DNA from: Aminomonas paucivorans DSM 12260
Lineage (GTDB): Bacteria > Synergistota > Synergistia > Synergistales > Synergistaceae
Direction: 5' to 3'
Assembly (NCBI RefSeq): GCF_000165795.1
Contig: NZ_CM001022.1
Coordinates: forward strand, 1 to 64,000
Length of the DNA: 64,000 nucleotides
The notes under the pieces were generated by a model. That model was not told the DNA's origin, ran no database searches, and saw nothing but the letters and a program-made list of their open reading frames with translations. Shown piece after piece: positions 43,222 to 52,700 of this stretch; within the stretch, counting starts at the first letter, position 1; each line of letters begins with the position of its first letter. The translations under genes and the position numbers were made by a program.

Positions 43222-44580
43222 TCAGGCTTCTTCGTAGCTGATCTCCATGTGCACCTTCCCGCTTCGTTTCCGCATCACCGCATAACCCGCCGCGGTGACC
43301 AGCACCACCCCGTTGCCCACCATCTCGTAGGGCTTGAGGACGCTGAACAGCAGCAGGGTCTGCCCCAGGGTGGCCACGCCTCCCAGGACGCTCCAGAACT
43401 TCAGGGTTCCGGTGGACACGTGGAACCGGGACTGGGCCCACAGCTCCGGCACCCGGGTGGTGAGGCGCACCGCGGAGAAGCACACCAGGGCGAAGAGCAC
43501 GTTGTTCAGGATCACCGCCATGTTCCCGATGGTGGAGATGTTGAACTCGAAGAAGATGGGCGCCAGGCTTTCCAGGTACAGCAGCGTGAGGATGACGTAG
43601 GGGATCTTGTGCTTCACCGTGAGGACCCCCAGGCCCGAGGGGAGCCATCCGTCCACGCAGGCCTGGAGGATGGGCTTGGTGACCCAGCCCAAGGCGGCCA
43701 CCTTGGTGTGCCGCACCCCCTTCTTGATAGCCGCCGCCAGGTAGGCGTTGCAGCCGTGGGGGAGGAACATGGAGGGCACCATGGTGGTGTTGGTGGAGGG
43801 CACGTGGAAGGTGCCGTCGGACACGTTCAGCAGGTCCAGCTTCCCGTCCAGCATCCCCGCGAAGGCCACCATGTCGTCCAGATCGAAGCCCCCGGGGGTC
43901 AGCTCGGAGCCGCTGATGCGGAACTCCACCGGGAAGTCGGCGCCGCATTTTTTCTTGATGTTCTCCAGCACCAGGAGGGCGAAGCGGCCCCGGTTCTCCA
44001 GGCTGCCCCCGAACCGGTCCGTGCGCTGGTTGTTCAGGGGGGACAGAAACTGGTGCAGCAGCCAGCCGTGGCCCGCGTGGACCATGCACAGGTCCACGCC
44101 CCCCAGCTTGGCCATCTCCGCCGCATCCCCGAAGGCCTCCACGATCTCCTCGATGTGCTCCTCGTCCAGCTCCGTCACCGGGACCCCCAGGGGGCCCATG
44201 CCGGCGGAGGGGCCGTAGATGGGCCCGTCGTAGTAGCGGGGGTTGGCCCGACGCCCCGGGTGGATCAGCTCGATGGACGCCAGGGCCCCGTGGTGCTTGA
44301 TGGCGTCGGTGGTGTTGATGAGGGAGGGCAGCACCTCGTCGTCGTCCAGGGGCACCATGCGCCCGTGGGCCTTGCCGGTCTTGGTGTGCACGTTGCTTTC
44401 CCCGATGGTGACGATGGCGGCGCCCCCCCCGGCTTTCACCTCGTAGGCCGCCACGTTCTCCCGGGTGAGGTAGCCCTCCGGGGTGAGGTCCCCCATGCTC
44501 CCCGGGGCGGACTCGATGCGGTTCCGGGCGGTGAGGCCTCCGATGCGGACGGGACTGAACAGGTGCGGGTACGGATTCAT
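43222..44580 (-). CDS. Chimeric gene: old-yellow-enzyme-type flavin barrel joined to the C-terminus of an APC transporter
   Basis: Residues 1 to about 303 match the NADH:flavin oxidoreductase/old yellow enzyme family. They include SAPGSMGD, IELIHPGRRA, the catalytic-region HAGHGWLLHQFLSPLNNQRT, and FGGSLENRGRF. At about residue 304, within the last part of the barrel, the sequence changes to CVDGWLPSGLGVLTVKHKIP followed by four or five hydrophobic segments. This is the pattern of the end of an APC-superfamily amino-acid permease. The phosphate-binding end of the barrel (VGGI-type motif) and any C-terminal Fe-S/NAD domain are missing, as is the first half of a transporter. An in-frame deletion fusing two genes is the simplest reading, so the product may be inactive. 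ATG 44580 follows AAGGGGG. Confidence 0.75.
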   Translation of the reverse strand: MNPYPHLFSPVRIGGLTARNRIESAPGSMGDLTPEGYLTRENVAAYEVKAGGGAAIVTIGESNVHTKTGKAHGRMVPLDDDEVLPSLINTTDAIKHHGALASIELIHPGRRANPRYYDGPIYGPSAGMGPLGVPVTELDEEHIEEIVEAFGDAAEMAKLGGVDLCMVHAGHGWLLHQFLSPLNNQRTDRFGGSLENRGRFALLVLENIKKKCGADFPVEFRISGSELTPGGFDLDDMVAFAGMLDGKLDLLNVSDGTFHVPSTNTTMVPSMFLPHGCNAYLAAAIKKGVRHTKVAALGWVTKPILQACVDGWLPSGLGVLTVKHKIPYVILTLLYLESLAPIFFEFNISTIGNMAVILNNVLFALVCFSAVRLTTRVPELWAQSRFHVSTGTLKFWSVLGGVATLGQTLLLFSVLKPYEMVGNGVVLVTAAGYAVMRKRSGKVHMEISYEEA

Positions 44581-44713
44581 GCGGATTCCCCCTTGGGTAT
44601 GTCGATTCGGGCCCCGGAGCGGAAGGCCCGCCGCCGGGGATGGAGACCACGACCCACCTTCCCGGAGCGTGGACGCCCCGGGGCGGAGGCATGGGAGAAC
44701 CGTCGCGACGTTC

Positions 44714-44736
44714 CCGTACATGTACGGCAGTGTCAA
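44714..44736 (-). promoter_or_regulatory. Candidate operator palindrome next to a -35 element
   Basis: CCGTACATGTACGG at 44714-44727 is a perfect 14-bp palindrome, the type bound by TetR- or GntR-family repressors. Read on the minus strand it begins three bases after a consensus -35 TTGACA (44736-44731). No good -10 is visible at 17 bases. A second palindrome, CGTCGCGACG, is at 44701-44710. Confidence 0.45.
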
Positions 44737-45159
44737 GATCCCCTTCCTCTTTGCGGCAGGGACGAGTTCCCGGGGGTTCTTTTCGAGGGGGGCTTGTAAT
44801 ACCAGAGGCAATAGACTAAACTTCAAGGAGTGAATGGTTCATATTTTTCTGGGCTTCGCGGCGCGGGTTCCGCCGGATGCGAGCGGGCAGAGGAAGAGGC
44901 TTTCCCCGGTCGGTCTTTTTCGTGGTGCCTTCGCCAGGGAAACGGAGCTTCAAACCGGGGGAAGGGGCGTCTTGACAGGCCTTTCAGACCGGTTTTCCTC
45001 CGCCTAACTAAGGAGGAAGCCAAACCCCCCCGTCCCTTCTCAGTCTGTTGCGTTGCGCTTCCTTCCAATTTGGGGAAAAACGGTTTTTGCGTCGACCATC
45101 GGGGCGCATCGAAACCCAAGTCATAAATGAGGTCAAAAAACCAGAAAGAGGTGGAACCC
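44737..45159. other. Intergenic region before rocD
   Basis: No gene is evident. A short open frame from about 44830 to 45126 has poor codon character. An inverted repeat (TTCCTCC at 44995-45001 with GGAGGAA at 45012-45018) and a plus-strand TTGACA at 44972-44977 are visible, but no matching -10. I found no known riboswitch consensus. The length suggests a regulated leader for the aminotransferase gene. Confidence 0.35.
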
Positions 45160-46362
45160 ATGGCGAACAGGTCGCAGGAACTCATGGAGATGGAGCACCA
45201 CTACGGCGCGCACAACTACCACCCCCTCGAAGTGGTCATCGCCAAGGCCCAGGGCATCTGGGTGGAAGATCCCGAGGGCAAGCGGTACATGGACATGCTC
45301 TCCGCCTACTCCGCGGTGAACCAGGGACACCGGCACCCCAAGATCATCCAGGCCCTGAAGGACCAGGCGGACGTGCTTACCCTCACCTCCCGGGCGTTCT
45401 TCAACGACCGGTGGCCCCTCTTCGCCAAGAAGCTCTCCGAGATGACGGGCAAGGAGATGATCCTGCCCATGAACACCGGCGCCGAGGCGGTGGAGACGGC
45501 CCTCAAGACCATGCGCAAGTGGGGCTACATGGTGAAGGGCGTGGAGAAGGACAAGGCGGAGATCATCGTCTTCGAGGAGAACTTCCACGGTCGCACCATC
45601 AGCATCATCTCCTTCTCCGTGGACCCCGACGCGAAGGACAACTACGGGCCCTTCACCCCGGGCTTCGTGGTGGTGCCCTACGACGACCTCGCCGCGGTGG
45701 AGAAAGCCATCAACAAGAACACCGTGGGCATCCTGGTGGAGCCCATCCAGGGCGAGGCGGGAGTTCGGGTCCCCAGCGACGGCTTCCTGAAGGGTCTGGA
45801 GAACCTGGCCCGGAAGCACAACGTGCTGCTGGCCATGGACGAGGTGCAGACGGGCTTCTGCCGCACCGGCAAGACCTTCGCCTTCCAGCACGAGGGGATC
45901 AACCCGGACATCATCGTCATGGGCAAGGCCCTGGGCGGCGGCGTCTTCCCCGTGTCCGCCGTGGCGGCCAACAAGGACGTCCTGGGGGTGTTCCAGCCCG
46001 GGACCCACGGTTCCACCTTCGGGGGCAACCCCCTGGCCTGCGCCGTGGCCATGGCGGCCATGGACGTGCTCCAGGAGGAGAAGCTCGCCGACCGGGCCGC
46101 CGAGCTGGGGGTCTACTTCATGGAGGGCATCCGGGCCATCAACTCCCCCAAGATCAAGGAAGTCCGGGGCAAGGGGCTCCTCATCGGCGTGGTGCTCCAC
46201 GAGTCCGCCGGGAAGGCCCGCATCTACACCACCGCCCTCAAGGAGAAGGGGCTCCTCTGCAAGGAGACCCACAGCTGGATCATCCGGTTTGCCCCTCCCC
46301 TGGTCATCACCAAGGAGGAGATCGACCAGGCCCTGAAGATCATCAAGGAAGTGCTGGGCTAG
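45160..46362 (+). CDS. rocD: Ornithine aminotransferase
   Basis: A class III PLP-dependent aminotransferase that converts ornithine and 2-oxoglutarate to glutamate semialdehyde and glutamate. The 400-residue product has YSAVNQGHRHPKIIQALKDQ near residue 48, LPMNTGAEAVETALKTMRKW, the PLP Asp in AMDEVQTGFCRTG, the Schiff-base lysine in VMGKALGGGVFPVSAV, and GVFQPGTHGSTFGGNPLA, all typical of RocD. ATG 45160 follows AGAGGTGG. It is monocistronic with a strong terminator. Other ornithine or lysine substrates cannot be excluded. Confidence 0.9.
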   Translation: MANRSQELMEMEHHYGAHNYHPLEVVIAKAQGIWVEDPEGKRYMDMLSAYSAVNQGHRHPKIIQALKDQADVLTLTSRAFFNDRWPLFAKKLSEMTGKEMILPMNTGAEAVETALKTMRKWGYMVKGVEKDKAEIIVFEENFHGRTISIISFSVDPDAKDNYGPFTPGFVVVPYDDLAAVEKAINKNTVGILVEPIQGEAGVRVPSDGFLKGLENLARKHNVLLAMDEVQTGFCRTGKTFAFQHEGINPDIIVMGKALGGGVFPVSAVAANKDVLGVFQPGTHGSTFGGNPLACAVAMAAMDVLQEEKLADRAAELGVYFMEGIRAINSPKIKEVRGKGLLIGVVLHESAGKARIYTTALKEKGLLCKETHSWIIRFAPPLVITKEEIDQALKIIKEVLG

Positions 46363-46391
46363 AACCGTCCTCCGAAACGACGCGGTCCTGA

Positions 46392-46421
46392 GGGGAACCC
46401 CTTCCGGGGTTCCCCTTTTTT
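46392..46421 (+). terminator. Intrinsic terminator after rocD
   Basis: GGGGAACCCC (46392-46401) and GGGGTTCCCC (46406-46415) form a perfect 10-bp stem with loop TTCC, followed by six T at 46416-46421. Confidence 0.95.
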
Positions 46422-46500
46422 GATGCCCCGGGATCCTTGAGCCCCCACCGGGCGGGTAAGATGGGAAAGGGCCTCGGGCCCCGAGGGAGGGGATGCCGTC

Positions 46501-47373
46501 ATGACGGAAGGATCCTCCGCCCTGAGGGAGCGGATCCGCAGGCTCCAGCGGGACGAGATCACGGAGCACCACATCTACCTGCGTCTGGCCCGTCGGGCGT
46601 CCCCGGAGAACCGGGGGGTGCTGGAGCGGGTGGCGGGGGAGGAGCTGCGGCACTATCAGGTCTGGCGGGACCGGTCCGGGGAGGAGGTGTCCCCCCGGTG
46701 GGGGAAGGTGTGGGCCTACGGTCTCATGGGCCGGGTGCTGGGGTTCACCTTCGCCGCCAAGCTCATGGAGAAGGGGGAGGAGGGGGCTCAGGACTGCCTG
46801 GAGGAGCTGACGGAGGTCTTCCCGGAGGCGGAACAGATCCTCCGGGAGGAGGAGGAGCACGAGACGGCCCTCCTGGCCCTGCTGGACGAGGAGCGGCTGC
46901 ACTACACCGGCTCCCTGGTGCTGGGTCTGAGCGACGCCCTGGTGGAGCTGACGGGCACCCTGGCGGGGCTGACCCTGGCGCTGCAGAACACCCGGCTCAT
47001 CGCCCTGTCGGGACTCATCACCGGGGTGGCCGCCTCCCTGTCCATGGGGGCTTCGGAGTACCTCTCCACCAAGGCGGAAGGGGGGCGGAAGAGCCCCTTC
47101 AAGGCGGCCCTCTACACCGGGGGGATCTACCTGTTCACCGTGTTCCTCCTGCTGCTGCCCTACTTCGTCCTGAAAGACTACTTCCTCTGCCTGGGGGTCT
47201 CCCTGGCGGGGGCGGTGGGGGTGATCCTGGCCTTCACCGCCTACGTGGCGGTGGCCCAGGACGAGCCCTTTCTCCGGCGGTTCCTGGAGATGGCGGGGCT
47301 CAGCCTGGGGGTGGCGGCGGTGAGCTTCGGCCTGGGCTACCTGGCCCGCCTCTTCCTGGGGGTGGAGGTTTAG
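46501..47373 (+). CDS. Ferritin-like domain fused to a VIT1/CCC1-family metal transporter
   Basis: The 290-residue product joins an N-terminal ferritin/rubrerythrin-like helical domain (residues 10-130) to a VIT1-type membrane domain (about 135-290). The helical domain has ITEHHIYLRLA, GEELRHYQVW and EEEEHETALL, which carry the Glu/His metal-ligand pattern. The membrane domain has SLVLGLSDALVELTGTLAGL and SMGASEYLSTKAE. Such fusions export or store iron/manganese, as in MbfA-type exporters. ATG 46501 follows GGGAGGGG. Its stop overlaps that of the convergent gene by four bases. Confidence 0.9.
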   Translation: MTEGSSALRERIRRLQRDEITEHHIYLRLARRASPENRGVLERVAGEELRHYQVWRDRSGEEVSPRWGKVWAYGLMGRVLGFTFAAKLMEKGEEGAQDCLEELTEVFPEAEQILREEEEHETALLALLDEERLHYTGSLVLGLSDALVELTGTLAGLTLALQNTRLIALSGLITGVAASLSMGASEYLSTKAEGGRKSPFKAALYTGGIYLFTVFLLLLPYFVLKDYFLCLGVSLAGAVGVILAFTAYVAVAQDEPFLRRFLEMAGLSLGVAAVSFGLGYLARLFLGVEV

Positions 47374-48065
47374 GGAAAGCCCTCCCCCGGGCCCTTTCGG
47401 GCGAAGGGGCAGACGCTTCGGCAGGCGAAGCACCGGATCCGCCACTCTCCCCCGTGGGCGGGGGAGCCGAAGGCGTGCTCCCAGCAGGCCCGCTGGTCCA
47501 TAGGGTCCCGATCCAGGGCTCCGGAGGGACAGGCGTCTCGACAGAGCCGACACCCCTCGGGGCAGCGAGGGGCGGCACGGACCGGGTCGGGCTCCAGCTC
47601 CAGGTCCGTCACCACCCCTCCGAGCCACACCAGGTTCCCGTGCTCCGGGGTCACCAGGAGGGTGTTCCGGCCGATCCATCCCAATCCCGCCAGGGCGGCG
47701 GCGTGCTTCAGGGAGAGGATCCCCCGGGTCCGCCCCGAGAGGGGGTCCCGTTCGGTGGGCCCGATGGCGTTCACCGGGACCGCCCGGGCTCCCGCGTCCT
47801 CCAGCCGGTAGGCCAGCTCCGTCGACAGGTCGTCCATCCTTCGGGTCAGGTGGTTCCGCACGTCCGTGTAGGGGATGGAGCTTCCCGCCTCCAGGGCGCT
47901 TTGCAGAAACCGCCGGGCCGTCACCACCACGGACCGGGCCCGGGGCAACACGTCCTCGGGGCGGAACCCCTCCGGGGCCTCGCCGAACCGGCTCGCCGCC
48001 GCCACGCCGCACAGGTCCGCCCCCAGTTCCCGGGCCAGGGCCTTCACGTCTTCCCTTTCCATCAT
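47370..48065 (-). CDS. QueG-like double 4Fe-4S protein
   Basis: The 231-residue product resembles the iron-sulfur part of epoxyqueuosine reductase. It has GADLCGVAAASRFG near the N-terminus, KHAAALAGLGWIGRNTLLVTPEHG in two conserved pieces, and cluster motifs CPEGCRLCRDACPSGAL and CFACRSVCPF. It is shorter than QueG (about 380 residues) and lacks the C-terminal HEAT-like region, so it is more likely one of the uncharacterised relatives common in anaerobes. ATG 48065 or 48062 starts it. Confidence 0.8.
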   Translation of the reverse strand: MMEREDVKALARELGADLCGVAAASRFGEAPEGFRPEDVLPRARSVVVTARRFLQSALEAGSSIPYTDVRNHLTRRMDDLSTELAYRLEDAGARAVPVNAIGPTERDPLSGRTRGILSLKHAAALAGLGWIGRNTLLVTPEHGNLVWLGGVVTDLELEPDPVRAAPRCPEGCRLCRDACPSGALDRDPMDQRACWEHAFGSPAHGGEWRIRCFACRSVCPFARKGPGEGFP

Positions 48066-48179
48066 TCCCTCGTCCCCTTTCGGCGGATCCGTTCCTGGGC
48101 TACCCTACCAGGGAGGGCGGCGGGGAGCCATCGGAAACCCTCGAAGGGGAGCTTCGAAAAGACGAAAGGCGGGAAAACC

Positions 48180-49109
48180 ATGGAGATCCGAAACCTTCGC
48201 AGCTTCGCCGTGGCCGTCCGGCTGGAGCGCTTCGCCCGGGCGGCGGAGACCCTGGGGTATACCCCCTCCACCATCACCGCCCACATCCAGGCTCTGGAGG
48301 CGGAGCTGGGGGCGTTTCTCTTCTTCCGGGAAGGGGGTGTGGTGAGGCTGACCCCGGAGGGAGAGAAGCTGCTGCCCTTCGCGGAGCAGATGGTGGCTTT
48401 GGCGGAACAGGCGGGGGAAGCGGTGCGCTCCCCCCGGGTGCCCTGCGGTCCCCTCCTGGTGGGGGCCGCGGAGACCTTGGTGGATCATCGGCTGGGGGGC
48501 TTCCTGGAGGGCTTCTGCCGTCGTTACCCCGACGTCTCCCTGAGCCTCTGCTACGGAAGCTGCAACGAGTTCCGCTCCGCCCTGCGGCGGGGGACCCTGG
48601 ACCTGGCGCTGCTGCTGGACCGGTCCTCGGAGGATCCGGACCTGGAGGTCCTGGACCTGGGGGAGGAGCCCCTGGCCTTCGCCGTCGCCCCGGACCACCC
48701 CCTGGCATCCGGTCCCCTGACCCCGCCGGGCCTGGAGGAGCAGACCCTGATCCTCACCGAGGCGGGGTGCTACTACCGGGGGCACCTGGAGGGGGTCCTG
48801 GAGGCCCTGGGGGTGCACCCCCGGGCGGTGCTGAGCCTGGGCCAGACGGCGCCGATCCTGCAGCTGGTCCGGGCGGGAGGAGGGATCACCTTCCTCCCCC
48901 GGGTGGCCCTGGCGGGGGATTTCGAGGCGGGGACCCTGACGGAGCTTGCCTGGGAGGGGCCGGAGTTTTCCCTCCACGCCCTCCTGACCCGTTGTCGCCT
49001 GCGTCCCTTCGGCGGCCCCGCCCGGGCCTTCTGGGAGGCGATGGAGGAGCATCCCTGGCAGGAGGAGGCCCCGGAGGCTTCTCTTTCTGTATCCGATAAG
49101 ATACAATAG
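48180..49109 (+). CDS. LysR-family transcriptional regulator
   Basis: The 309-residue product has the LysR winged helix at residues 1-60 (MEIRNLRSFAVAVRLERFAR, then AAETLGYTPSTITAHIQALE) and a two-lobed effector-binding domain. It is divergent from the QueG-like gene, 114 bases away. A 17-base inverted repeat TCGAAG-N5-CTTCGA at 48141-48157 lies in the gap and could be its operator, as LysR regulators often control the divergent neighbour. The effector is unknown. Confidence 0.88.
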   Translation: MEIRNLRSFAVAVRLERFARAAETLGYTPSTITAHIQALEAELGAFLFFREGGVVRLTPEGEKLLPFAEQMVALAEQAGEAVRSPRVPCGPLLVGAAETLVDHRLGGFLEGFCRRYPDVSLSLCYGSCNEFRSALRRGTLDLALLLDRSSEDPDLEVLDLGEEPLAFAVAPDHPLASGPLTPPGLEEQTLILTEAGCYYRGHLEGVLEALGVHPRAVLSLGQTAPILQLVRAGGGITFLPRVALAGDFEAGTLTELAWEGPEFSLHALLTRCRLRPFGGPARAFWEAMEEHPWQEEAPEASLSVSDKIQ

Positions 49110-49114
49110 GGTCC

Positions 49115-49416
49115 ATGGTCCTCTTCCTTCAGACTCGGGAGTTTCAGCGCTGGCTCCATGACCTCAAGGATCTTCGTGGGAAGGCGAGGATTCTGGCCCG
49201 CCTGCGCTCCTCCGAGGAAGGGCATTTCGGGGACTGTGCGCCCGTGGGGGAAGGGGTTTCGGAGATGCGGGTCCACGAAGGACCTGGATATCGGGTTCTT
49301 TTGCCCGACCGGGACAGACGGTCTACCTGCTTCTCTGCGGGGGAGACAAAACGTCCCAGAAAAGGGACATCCGGTGTGCCTTGGCTCTTTGGGCTCGAAG
49401 GAGGGGAACCCCTTGA
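49115..49416 (+). pseudogene. higB: HigB/RelE-type toxin, frameshifted by one base
   Basis: The reading frame from ATG 49115 encodes a typical HigB-like addiction-module killer up to GPGYRVL. The family sequence then continues in another frame as QTVYLLLCGGDKTSQKRDIR and ends at TGA 49414-49416. Adding one T to the run cTTTTg at 49299-49302 restores one frame across the junction (GYRVLFARPGQTVYL). As written the toxin is truncated and should be inactive. A sequencing error in the homopolymer or a strain-specific mutation are both possible. The antitoxin gene overlaps its end. Confidence 0.82.
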
Positions 49417-49706
49417 AGGATCTGGCGGTTTTCGACGCGGCGGAGTACCTGGACAGCGAGGAAATGGTGGCGGAGTACCTGGATGCGGCGCTGGAGGACG
49501 GAGATCCGGAGGTGCTCCTTCGGGCGATTGCGGATGTGGCCAAGGCTCGGGGGATGACTCGTCTGGCCCGGGAGGCAGGGGTGGGACGGGAGAGCCTCTA
49601 CAAAGCCCTGGCTCCCGGGGCCAAACCCCGGTACGACACGGTGCTGAAGCTTCTTCGAGCCCTTGGGGTGGCGCTTCGCGCTTCGCCCCGGGCCGGGGGT
49701 CTTTGA
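49413..49706 (+). CDS. higA: HigA-type antitoxin (XRE-like DNA-binding)
   Basis: The 97-residue product matches the addiction-module antidote family: an N-terminal FDAAEYLDSEEMVAEYLDAA that contacts the toxin and a helix-turn-helix (TRLAREAGVGRESLYKALAP). TTG 49413 is chosen as start: it overlaps the restored toxin stop (TTGA) and lies six bases after GAAGGAGGGG. The intact antitoxin beside a broken toxin is consistent with toxin loss. A hairpin follows. Confidence 0.85.
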   Translation: MKDLAVFDAAEYLDSEEMVAEYLDAALEDGDPEVLLRAIADVAKARGMTRLAREAGVGRESLYKALAPGAKPRYDTVLKLLRALGVALRASPRAGGL

Positions 49707-49721
49707 ACTCCTTAGAAGTGT

Positions 49722-49757
49722 GCCGCAGGGCGGCCCTTGGAGGGGCCGCCCTGCGGC
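49722..49757. terminator. Hairpin between higA and the efflux operon
   Basis: A perfect 15-bp stem (49722-49736 with 49743-49757) and 6-base loop lie between convergent genes. T-runs are weak on both sides. Confidence 0.7.
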
Positions 49758-49794
49758 GTTGCGGGTGTGGATGCGCCATGGGAGCGCGCAGAGT

Positions 49795-52700
49795 TCAGCT
49801 CGCCGAAGGGGTCCTGCGGCGGCGGACCTTCACGTAGGCCAGGTAGATCAGGGGCACCACGAAGAGGGCCAGAAGCCCCGACATGAGCACCCCTCCCGCG
49901 GAGGCGATGCCGATGCCGTTGGTGAGTTCGCTGCCCAGGCCCGAGGCCACCGCCAGGGGCAGCATGCCCAACACCGCCGCGGCGGTGACCATGAGCACCG
50001 GTCGGAAGGATTCCTCCAGGGCCTTGTACATCCCCTCCTCCTGCCCCAGCTCCGGCTCCGCCCGCCGGATGGTGAGGAACCGGTCGATCACCAGGATGGC
50101 GTTGTTCACCACGATGCCGATGAGCATGACCGTCCCCAGGAGCACGAAGATGGACATGCTGGTCCCCGTGAGGGCCAGGGCCCAGAGCACCCCCACCAGC
50201 CCCAGGGGGACGGTGGTGAGGATCAGGGTGGCCCACTTGAAGGACTCCATGATGGCGGAAAGGGCCAGGAAGGTGAGGAGGACGGAGAGCACCGCCGCCT
50301 CCCCGAAGGCCGCCGTCGCCTCGTCCATGCGCTCGAACTCTCCTCGGAACCGGGCCTCGTACCCCGGGGGCAGCAGGTCCCCCTCCCGGATCTCCCGGTT
50401 CAGGGTCTGCACCGCCGTGCCCAGGGGCAGCCCCGAGGCCAGGCTGGCGTTGACCTTGCTCACCCGCACCTTGTCGGACCGGCGGATCTGGATGGGGGAG
50501 CGCCGTTCCTCCAGGGAAGCGAAGTTGGCCAGGGCCACGGTGTGCCCCGGGGTCGTGGGGATCTGGAAGGTCTGCACCTGGTCTTTCCCGGGGCGTTCGG
50601 CCAGCTTCACCCGGATGTCGTAGGTCTTGGCGCCGGACTTGTAGGTGGCCGCCTTGACCCCCTCCAGGTTCCCCCGAAGCAGAGCCCCCACCGCCAGGGG
50701 AGAGGCCCCCAGGTCCGCCAGCACCGCCCTTCGGGGGAGCACCCGGATCTCCGGCTTCCCCTCCCGCACCGACGTGTCCAGGTCCACGAACCCCGGGGTC
50801 TTCCGGGCCCGGTCCGCCACCCCCAGGGCGATGCGGTCCAGCTCCTTCAGGTCGTCCCCTCGGATCTCCAGGTCGATGGGGCTGCTCTGGCCCCCCACCA
50901 GCCCCGGGATGCTGGCGGTGACGATGCAGTCCGGGAAGCTGCGGAAGCGGCGACGCAACTCCGTCAGGATCCGAGCGATCCCCTCGTCCCGGTCCATCTT
51001 GTCCGACAGGTTGAGCTGGATCTGGGCCAGGTACACCCCCTGCTGGTTCTCCCCCAGCCCCTCCACCACCCCTACGGTGGAGAGGACCCGACGCAGCCCC
51101 GGCAGCCCCTTCAGGAGCCCCTGGGCCTCCTGCACCCGGCCCACGGTGGTCTCCAGGTCCTGCCGGGTGGGGAACTCCAGCTTCATGTAGATGGTGCCCT
51201 TGTCGATGTCCGGGGCGAAGCTGAAGCCGATCCCCGGGGCCAGGGAGAGAGCATGGAGGAAGAGCACCGCCACGCCCCCCAGCACCCCCAGGGTGAGGGC
51301 CTTGTGGCGCAGCATCTTTCGCAGCGCCCCCACGTACCGGTCCGCCAGGCGATCCAGCCCCTGGTTCCAGCGGCGCTCCAGGCGCTTCAGCCGGGAGTCC
51401 TGGGTCTCGTCCACGGGCTTGAGGACCAGGGCCGCCAGAATGGGGGTGAGGGTGAAGGAGATGAAGATGGACACGCCGTTCACCACCACGGAGGTGAGGG
51501 CAAAGGGACGGAAGAACAGCCCCACCATGCTGCCCATGAGGCCGATGGGCAGCATCACCACCACGTTGGTCCCTGCGCTGGCCAGCACCGCCACCGCCAC
51601 GTCGGCGGTGCCCTCCCGGGCGGCCCGCCAGGGGTCCCCGGTGCGCTGCAGGTGGGTGAGGACGCTTTCCAGCACCACCAGGGAGTTGGACACCAGGATG
51701 CCCACGGAGAGTCCCGCCGCCAGGAGGGTGGAGGTGTTGAGGGTGTACCCCAGAAGCTGCATGAAGAACAGGGCGATGATGATGGTCAGGGGCATGCTGA
51801 CCGCTACCACGAAGGTGGAGCGCAGGTTGTAGAGGAACAGGAAGAGGATCCCCGCGGTGAGGAGCACCCCCTGCCAGATGTTGTTTACCGTGCTGTCCAC
51901 GGAAGCCCGGATGTAGTCCCCCTCGTCGGAGACCCAGGTGAGCTTCGTGCCCCCGGGGAGGGTCTTCTGAAGGGCTTCCATGGTGGCCCGGACCTTGTCC
52001 ACCACCACCACCGTGTTGGCGTCCGCCTTCTTCACCACCCGGATGGCCACGGCGGGCCTGCCGTCCAGGAACACCGCCTGGCGGCGCTCCTCCGTGCCCA
52101 GGCGCACCGTCCCCAGGTCCCGGATGTACCGCCGGGCCCCGTCCCGGCCCACCACCTGGAGGGAGCCGATGTCCGGCACGGAGTGGAACTCCGCGTCGTA
52201 GCGCACGGAGAATTCCGCCCCTCCTTCCCGCACCCGTCCCGCCGGGAGGGTGCGCACCCCCTCCCGCAGGGCCTGTTCCACCTGGAGGGAGGTGAGCCCC
52301 GCCGCGGCCAGGAGGTCCCGGTCCAGCAGCACGTGCACCTCCCGCTTGGCCCCCCCGGTGAGCTTCACGTCCGCCACCCCCGACAGCACGGAGAACCGGT
52401 CCCGAAGGGACTGGTCCGCGTAGTCGTACAGCTCGTCCAGGGGCAGGTCTCCCACCAGGGCCAGGGTCACCACGGGCTGGGCGTTCACGTCGAACTTCTG
52501 GATCACCGGCTTCTCCACGTCCTCGGGAAGCTCCGAGAGCTTCTGGTCCACCTTTTCCCGCACGTCGTCCGCCGCCACGTTCACGTCCGTGCCCAGTTCG
52601 AACTCCAGGCTGGTCTGCACGGCGTTCTCCATGCAGGTGGAGATGACGTGCTTCAGCCCGTCCACCCCGGAGACCGCGTCCTCGATCTTCTTGGCCACGT

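Noticed and set aside
44834-45007. Small open frame after AAGGAG before rocD
   Set aside because: Poor start spacing, no recognisable motif and no clear codon bias; not supported as a gene.
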